Part shown: positions 59,552 to 64,000 of the stretch, piece by piece
Layout of the letters: each line of letters opens with the position of its first letter
Position numbering within the stretch: the first letter of the stretch is position 1
Assembly (NCBI RefSeq): GCF_015711645.1
Contig: NZ_JABTEX010000005.1
Location: 186,001-250,000, forward strand
DNA from: Planomonospora sp. ID82291
GTDB taxonomy: Bacteria; Actinomycetota; Actinomycetes; Streptosporangiales; Streptosporangiaceae
Reading direction: 5' to 3'
DNA: 64,000 bases
The notes under the pieces: generated by a model
Seen by the model: the letters and a program-made list of their open reading frames with translations, nothing else
Database searches by the model: none
Told to the model about the DNA's origin: nothing
Program-made: the position numbers and the translations under genes

Positions 59552-59812
59552 TCAGTCCTCGACCTTCCGGACGAACGTCCCCTTGGCCGGCAGCGTCACG
59601 ACCAGCTCTCGTTCCCGGAGTTCCTCAACCGCCCGCCGTACGGTACCGAGAGCGACTCCGTACTCCTCGGCGAGCGCCCGTTCCCCGGGCAGACGGGCGC
59701 CAGGGCGGAGTTCGCCGGCGTCGATCCTCGCGGCGACGTGGTCCGCCACCGCAGCGTAGACGTACTCGGCGGGACCGGGCTCGAACGGTGGGACAACAGG
59801 TGCGTCTGCCAT
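59552..59812 (-). CDS. Short GntR-type winged-helix regulator, element 2
   Basis: This 86-residue regulator is the GntR DNA-binding domain (AEYVYAAVADHVAARIDAGELRPGARLPGERALAEEYGVALGTVRRAVEELRERELV and the wing TLPAKGTFV) without effector domain. The ATG at 59812 begins MADAPVVPPFEPG. It is divergent from the 79-aa gene, and the dyad GGTAG-N4-CTACC lies between them. It probably regulates element 2 transfer genes, as KorSA-like proteins do. Confidence 0.88.
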   Translation of the reverse strand: MADAPVVPPFEPGPAEYVYAAVADHVAARIDAGELRPGARLPGERALAEEYGVALGTVRRAVEELRERELVVTLPAKGTFVRKVED

Positions 59813-59853
59813 ACAACTCACCGTAGGGAGGCACTCCGCTGCCCATACGGGTA

Positions 59854-59867
59854 GGTAGCGGCCTACC
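59854..59867. promoter_or_regulatory. GGTAG-CGGC-CTACC dyad, likely GntR operator
   Basis: It lies 41 bp upstream of the GntR start and 39 bp before the divergent 79-aa gene. The CTACC half-sites match the repeats at 58995-59076. Confidence 0.55.
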
Positions 59868-59905
59868 GCTGTACACCGCTCTATACCGCGTCATATGTTG
59901 GCGGC

Positions 59906-60145
59906 ATGGCCGCGAACGACTACGCGCTCCCCCCGCAGGGCTCGTTTGAGCAGTACATCAAGAGCATCAGCGACCTCGCCTACACCAGCCCGTACGAAGG
60001 CGGAGAGCCGGAGCCAGAGCCCAGACGGTGCAAGCACTGCGAGCAGAAGCTCCGGCAGACCTCCGCCGAGACAGGCGGCCAGTGGGTCGCCCGCGGGACC
60101 TCGTACTGGTGCCGCAAGAGCCCGACGAACCTGCACACGCCGTAA
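59906..60145 (+). CDS. Hypothetical protein with Cys pair (79 aa), element 2
   Basis: This protein (MAANDYALPPQGSFEQYIKSISDLAYTSPYEGG) has an acidic linker and then RCKHCEQKL and TSYWCRKS, a possible half zinc ribbon. ATG at 59906 lacks a strong ribosome site. A strong terminator follows. It is convergent with the tape-measure gene and divergent from GntR. I do not recognise a family. Confidence 0.6.
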   Translation: MAANDYALPPQGSFEQYIKSISDLAYTSPYEGGEPEPEPRRCKHCEQKLRQTSAETGGQWVARGTSYWCRKSPTNLHTP

Positions 60146-60193
60146 AGCTCCGGCCGGAGCACACTCCCCGCGTCACCGGGGACCGGCCGGCCT

Positions 60194-60239
60194 GGTGCCC
60201 CGGGCTGCCGCATCCGCGGAGGGAGCAGCCCGGGGCACC
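60194..60239. terminator. 15-bp perfect stem bidirectional terminator
   Basis: GGTGCCCCGGGCTGC (60194-60208) pairs with GCAGCCCGGGGCACC (60225-60239). It separates the AICE-like genes of element 2 from the phage tail gene on the opposite strand. Confidence 0.85.
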
Positions 60240-60244
60240 GTCAT

Positions 60245-63200
60245 TCACCGGCCCTTCGAGCCGAGCCGCGAGTACAGGGCCGCGGCAACCGCGTCCACGT
60301 CAGCCTTCTCGGTCACCGCGAGGGTCTGCACCTGCACCAGACCACCGGTCCCAGCGAGCGGCGTCGACCCGCCCATAGTGAGACCGCCGCCGGCGCTCGA
60401 TCCGCCCGCGCTGGACGAGCCGGACGAGACACCCTGCACCGGCCTGCTGGTCTTCGACCAGTTCGTGCCGCCCGACCCGCCACTGAACGCGACACCGGCC
60501 GACCCTGTACCGACATGACCAGCGATCATGGTTTTCGGCTGAGTCAGGGGCCTCGTGGACCTCGACAAGCTCGCAGAAGCGAGCGGCTGCGTACCCTTCG
60601 TCAGCGACGCTGAGGCAACTCTCCCGCCCGACGATGACCCGGCCCGCGGGTTCCGCTCGTCGCCCTTGCCGGGCGCGGCCTTGCCGTTGAGCGGCTTCGT
60701 CGACCTCGACAAGGACGCCGATTTGAAGCTGCCGTCGCCACTCTTGCCGGCCCGCGGGTTCCGCTCGTCACCCTTCCCGTCGGCCGCGGCTTTCGCCGAG
60801 GAGACCGCCGAGGCGAGCGTGTCGATCGACTCCGTCAGCGGCGGGATCTCGGCCCCCATCGTGTCGGCGAACCCGCCGACCTCGCCGGCGAACCCGTCAA
60901 CCCCGCCCGCGAACCCGTCGATCTGCCCGGCCAGACCGCCTACCTCCGCGGTGAGCCCGCCCGCCGTGGTGCCGACCTCCCCGAGAGCGGACGTGAGCGA
61001 CCCGGCGTTGCCCATGGTGGTGTCCAGCATGGTCGTCGCCGTCCCGAGAGACGTGGTGACGTTGACCGCGGTCGTGTCCAGCGCGGAGCGCAGCGAGTCG
61101 ATCCCGGTGAGGGTGACCATCGCCGACCCCGGAGCCGCCCCGCCCATCGGGATACCACCGCCACCCGTCGACGCGGGCCCGTTGATCGCCATCTTCTCCG
61201 GTACGACGGCCATGCCCAAGATCCGCGCGGACTCCTGCAGAATGTGCAGGCCACGGCCCCGCTTCGCATCTGACAGCGGGATATACGCCTCAAGCCCCGC
61301 CTCACCGAAGATCACGTCCGGGCCGTTGCGCCCGCTGATGCGATACGCCGACCGGGCGATCATCGGCCGCGGATTCGGCCCCAGATCCCGGATACCGCCC
61401 TGCGCCATGAGCTGCGTACCGGACGGGTTGAAGATGCCGCCGTAAGCCTTCGGCGCTGCGATGCCTATAGGGATCGCCGGCGCCTTCACGCCGAGCAGGC
61501 TCCGAATGAACGCGTGCACGGCATTCATCGCCGGACTCGTGTCCGCCGTGATCTTGATGGGGGGCGGCGACTTCAGCTTGTTCGCCGCCGACTGAACATC
61601 GTTGATGCCCTTCGCTGCCTTGTCGGCCTGCGCCCGGTTGATCCCGAAGTTCGACGCGAGCTTGTACACCTCATCACGGGCGCCCTTGTTCGCCCCGGCA
61701 AGGTTCATCAGAGCCGGGATCTGCTGGAGGAACGCGTTCCGCGCAACGTTCGTGTCCCCGGCGAGGATGCCCTGAGCGTTGGAGGTCTCGGCGACCTTCG
61801 TGGCGAGCTCGGAGAACTTCTGCCGGGCCTGCTCTGCGGCGTCGCGCTGCGCGAGCGTCTGCCCCTTGCTGGTCTCCATCGACCCGCCCGCGGCGTCCAC
61901 AGCGACCTTGACCGCCGCGTACGCGTCCCGCAGTCCAGCGTTCACCAAGGTTGTTTGGGCGTACTCCTCGCGGGCGCTGGCGATCTTCTCGTTGCTGCCG
62001 TCGATCGCCTGCAGAACCGCATAGATCTCCTTGTTCATCGACTGCTGGCCGTAGGCGAACGCGCCCGCCTTCGGCACCGCCCCATCGAGGGAGAGGCTGT
62101 ACTCGTCGGTCTTGGCCTTCACGGTGGCGATGTCACGGGCGTTGCCAAGCGCCGCACCCCGCAGCGTCTCCAGCTCGATGCCGAGCTTGCGTGCGGCATC
62201 CGCCGCACCGGAGTCGATGAGGCCTTGCCCGATCTGCTGCTTGAACTGCTCGTTCATCGCGCCCTGCGACTCACCCAGGGCCGCGGCGAGGGACCGTACC
62301 TCACCTGCGGCCTTCTCGTTGGCCAGGGCGAACTCTCCGAGGACCAGGGCGCCCGCGCCGACCGCCAGGCCGAAGGGTCCACCCGCCCCCAGCATCCCCG
62401 CCAGACCGGCGATCTTGCCGCCGATGCCGGAGCGTCCGCTCCCCACGGCGGAGTTGACGTCGTTCATGCGGTCCCGCAGCCGGCCGAATGCATCCGCGGC
62501 GCCATTGATGGCCTGCCCGGACTTGACCGCCAGATAGACCGCGCCGATCGCTACAGCAATGGCCTGGATATGTCCGGGGTCCATACCGGAGACGAGGTCA
62601 GCGAGCAGCGACAGACCGCCCAGCGATACGGCGCCGAGCGGGGCGAGAGCGGCAACGAGATCGACGCCCGCCCCCGCGATGTTCTTGATCAGCGCCCAGA
62701 CCTGAGGCGCCTCGGCCTTCACGAAGAGAACGAAGTCCTGGAAGTCCTGGTCGGTCTTCAGGCCGCGGCCGAAATCCTCCCACTTCTGCGTGACCCGCTC
62801 CAGGCCATCCATCAGCGCGTCCGTGTGCGGCATGAGCGCCTGCAGGATGCCGCCGATACCACCGAACACGTTGGAGAAGCTCGTCCCCAGACCTTCGATT
62901 GCCCGCGGCGCGTGCTTCGTCGTGGTGTCGAGGAACTCCTTCCAGTGTGGGCCGGCGAGCGCCGCCTGTCCGCGCTTCTCCAGGTTGCCGAGCGCGCCAG
63001 AGCTGGCCTCGATCAGCGGGTTGAGTTGCGGGAGAAGCTGCTTGGTGAGCTTCAGGCCATCGGTGATGATCGGCCACACGCGCGGCGACACGTCGGCCTG
63101 CCAGTCGTTGTAGGCGTCGCCGAACGCGACGAACTCCTTGGCGAGCTCCTGCTCCGCTTTCGTCAACTCGTCAATCTTGCCCTTGTCGATGGCCTCGTTG

Positions 63201-63832
63201 ACGCGGTTGACCGCCGGGACCGCGACCGCAGCGAACGCGGTGAAGCCCAGCCCGGCCGCCCCCAGAGGGCCCGCCAGTGCGGCAAGGCTACTGCCCAGCA
63301 CCGCACCGACCGGGATCGCTGCGGTTGCCGCCATCGCCCCGGACAGCATCGCCAGACCGCCGAGGGCATCGCCGACGTCCGCCTTGGCGCGAACCGTGAC
63401 GGTCTTGCCGTCAAGGAGATCGGCCTCCGCGGAGACGGCCCGCAGTTCAGCGAGCGCGATGCCGATGTCCGCGCGGACGATGACGTCCACCTCGGCGCGC
63501 TGCAGCATCTCCAGCTCACGCTCAATCTCCGCGATCTGAGCACGGGCCACGTCGGCGTCGACGTCGATGCCGATCCGCTTCTCGGAGAGCTTCTCCATCT
63601 CCGCGCGGACCTGCGCGAACTTCAGTTCAGCCGGAGTACTGTCCGCGTCGATCTCAATCTTCGGGAGAGCCTTGGTGGCGTCTTCGAGTCGCTTACGCAT
63701 CCGCCGCGCCGACTCGCCCGTCTCGGTCATCTGCCGGCCGAGATCCGCGGTGTCCCGCTTGGCCTTACCCAGGCCCGCTTGGAAGCCCTTCACGTCCGCC
63801 CGCAGGCGGATACTCACGCTGCGGTCAGCCAT
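60245..63832 (-). CDS. Siphophage tail tape-measure protein
   Basis: This 1195-residue tape-measure protein sets tail length in siphoviruses. The first 130 residues are charged heptad-like helices (RADVKGFQAGLGKAKRDTADLGRQM; RAEMEKLSEKRIG). Hydrophobic segments follow around 155-200 (GGLAMLSGAMAATAAIPVGAVLGSSLAALAGPLGAAGLGF), and a DUF/TMP-type region contains VWPIITDGLKLTKQLLPQLNPLIEASSGALGNLEKRG. The C-terminal part is Gly/Ser/Thr-rich with ERNPRAG and SASLSRST repeats. An ATG start at 63832 overlaps the preceding partial gene. No head, portal or lysis genes are visible in the window. Confidence 0.92.
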   Translation of the reverse strand: MADRSVSIRLRADVKGFQAGLGKAKRDTADLGRQMTETGESARRMRKRLEDATKALPKIEIDADSTPAELKFAQVRAEMEKLSEKRIGIDVDADVARAQIAEIERELEMLQRAEVDVIVRADIGIALAELRAVSAEADLLDGKTVTVRAKADVGDALGGLAMLSGAMAATAAIPVGAVLGSSLAALAGPLGAAGLGFTAFAAVAVPAVNRVNEAIDKGKIDELTKAEQELAKEFVAFGDAYNDWQADVSPRVWPIITDGLKLTKQLLPQLNPLIEASSGALGNLEKRGQAALAGPHWKEFLDTTTKHAPRAIEGLGTSFSNVFGGIGGILQALMPHTDALMDGLERVTQKWEDFGRGLKTDQDFQDFVLFVKAEAPQVWALIKNIAGAGVDLVAALAPLGAVSLGGLSLLADLVSGMDPGHIQAIAVAIGAVYLAVKSGQAINGAADAFGRLRDRMNDVNSAVGSGRSGIGGKIAGLAGMLGAGGPFGLAVGAGALVLGEFALANEKAAGEVRSLAAALGESQGAMNEQFKQQIGQGLIDSGAADAARKLGIELETLRGAALGNARDIATVKAKTDEYSLSLDGAVPKAGAFAYGQQSMNKEIYAVLQAIDGSNEKIASAREEYAQTTLVNAGLRDAYAAVKVAVDAAGGSMETSKGQTLAQRDAAEQARQKFSELATKVAETSNAQGILAGDTNVARNAFLQQIPALMNLAGANKGARDEVYKLASNFGINRAQADKAAKGINDVQSAANKLKSPPPIKITADTSPAMNAVHAFIRSLLGVKAPAIPIGIAAPKAYGGIFNPSGTQLMAQGGIRDLGPNPRPMIARSAYRISGRNGPDVIFGEAGLEAYIPLSDAKRGRGLHILQESARILGMAVVPEKMAINGPASTGGGGIPMGGAAPGSAMVTLTGIDSLRSALDTTAVNVTTSLGTATTMLDTTMGNAGSLTSALGEVGTTAGGLTAEVGGLAGQIDGFAGGVDGFAGEVGGFADTMGAEIPPLTESIDTLASAVSSAKAAADGKGDERNPRAGKSGDGSFKSASLSRSTKPLNGKAAPGKGDERNPRAGSSSGGRVASASLTKGTQPLASASLSRSTRPLTQPKTMIAGHVGTGSAGVAFSGGSGGTNWSKTSRPVQGVSSGSSSAGGSSAGGGLTMGGSTPLAGTGGLVQVQTLAVTEKADVDAVAAALYSRLGSKGR

Positions 63833-64000
63833 CCGACCCGCCTCCTTCGGTTAGAGTGAGCTCGATCTCCCGGCTGAGTTTCTCGACCGTGCTCCCGTGC
63901 CGGTCGGCGAGCATCGCCAGCGACAGGCCCCGGGCCGCGTCGAGGACGTCGACCAGGGCGACGAGCGCCGGCGGCAGATTCGCCCGCGACCAACGCGCCA
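63825..64000 (-). CDS. Partial phage-type gene upstream of the tape-measure gene
   Basis: The visible C-terminal 57 residues are ARWSRANLPPALVALVDV and then AARGLSLAMLADRHGSTVEKLSREI, ending TEGGGSDG. The stop overlaps the tape-measure start by 8 bp. Its place just before a tape-measure gene is that of tail assembly chaperones or a small tail protein. The N-terminus is outside the window. Confidence 0.55.
   Translation of the reverse strand, partial: ARWSRANLPPALVALVDVLDAARGLSLAMLADRHGSTVEKLSREIELTLTEGGGSDG

Larger units (their letters stand above)
54543..64000. mobile_element. Second mobile element (element 2), right end beyond window
   Basis: From 54573 the sequence holds an AICE-like set (small HTH gene, two DUF6907 genes, DUF2637/SpdB, FtsK, a zinc-module gene, GntR) and then, after a strong bidirectional terminator, a siphophage tape-measure gene and one more phage-like gene on the minus strand. 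No integrase or initiator gene lies in the visible part. Whether this is one hybrid element or an AICE beside a prophage cannot be decided from the window. Confidence 0.65.

Noticed and set aside
61514-63859. Open frame of about 781 codons opposite the tape-measure gene
   Set aside because: The minus-strand tape-measure protein has helices and hydrophobic segments typical of its family. The plus-strand frame is arginine/leucine-rich noise.

Overview
The window is DNA of a high-GC actinomycete. Codon third positions are almost all G or C, GTG and TTG starts are common, and the left third holds an actinobacterial core neighbourhood: a CutRS-like two-component system, an inositol monophosphatase, ferrochelatase and the septation gene sepH in the order known from Streptomyces. 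The style suggests Streptosporangiales (Streptosporangium or Nonomuraea relatives) or a nearby order. That placement is inference.

Positions 1-26600 are ordinary chromosome: cutS/cutR-like genes, suhB-like phosphatase, an S9 peptidase, hemH, a lytic transglycosylase, an MFS carrier, an aldonolactone oxidase, sepH, a YdbS/YdbT-like PH-domain pair, a drrAB-type ABC exporter, the relic of a SARP regulator, a PEBP lipoprotein, a proline-rich membrane protein, a SulP-carbonic anhydrase fusion, a reductase, a tripeptidyl-aminopeptidase-like hydrolase and a CPBP protease. Several convergent junctions carry minisatellites. Two of these arrays (31 bp and 39 bp) repeat the final codons and stop codon of the adjacent gene.

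Positions 26760-34772 are an arsenic-resistance island: three ArsR-type repressors, ACR3, ArsC, an MFS carrier, two flavin monooxygenases, a SigZ-like sigma factor and two tiny Cys-containing proteins. Three of its control regions share a 17-bp operator-like motif.

Positions 36028-54572 are an integrated actinomycete integrative and conjugative element (AICE) with integrase, excisionase, RepSA-like initiator, SpdB-like protein, FtsK/Tra translocase and GntR/XRE regulators. It is bounded by 30-bp direct repeats matching the 3' end of RNase P RNA. Its left part has lower GC and carries cargo: a DUF4365 nuclease fused to long helical repeats, a membrane KAP-type NTPase and a complete IS4-family insertion sequence with a 10-bp target duplication.

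From 54573 to the end lies a second mobile element that shares the right att copy. It starts with AICE-like genes (DUF6907 pair, DUF2637/SpdB, FtsK, GntR) and then runs into a siphophage tape-measure gene on the minus strand. Neither att copy is followed by a full RNase P RNA gene, so two elements appear to be stacked in one rnpB site, with intact rnpB expected beyond the right edge.
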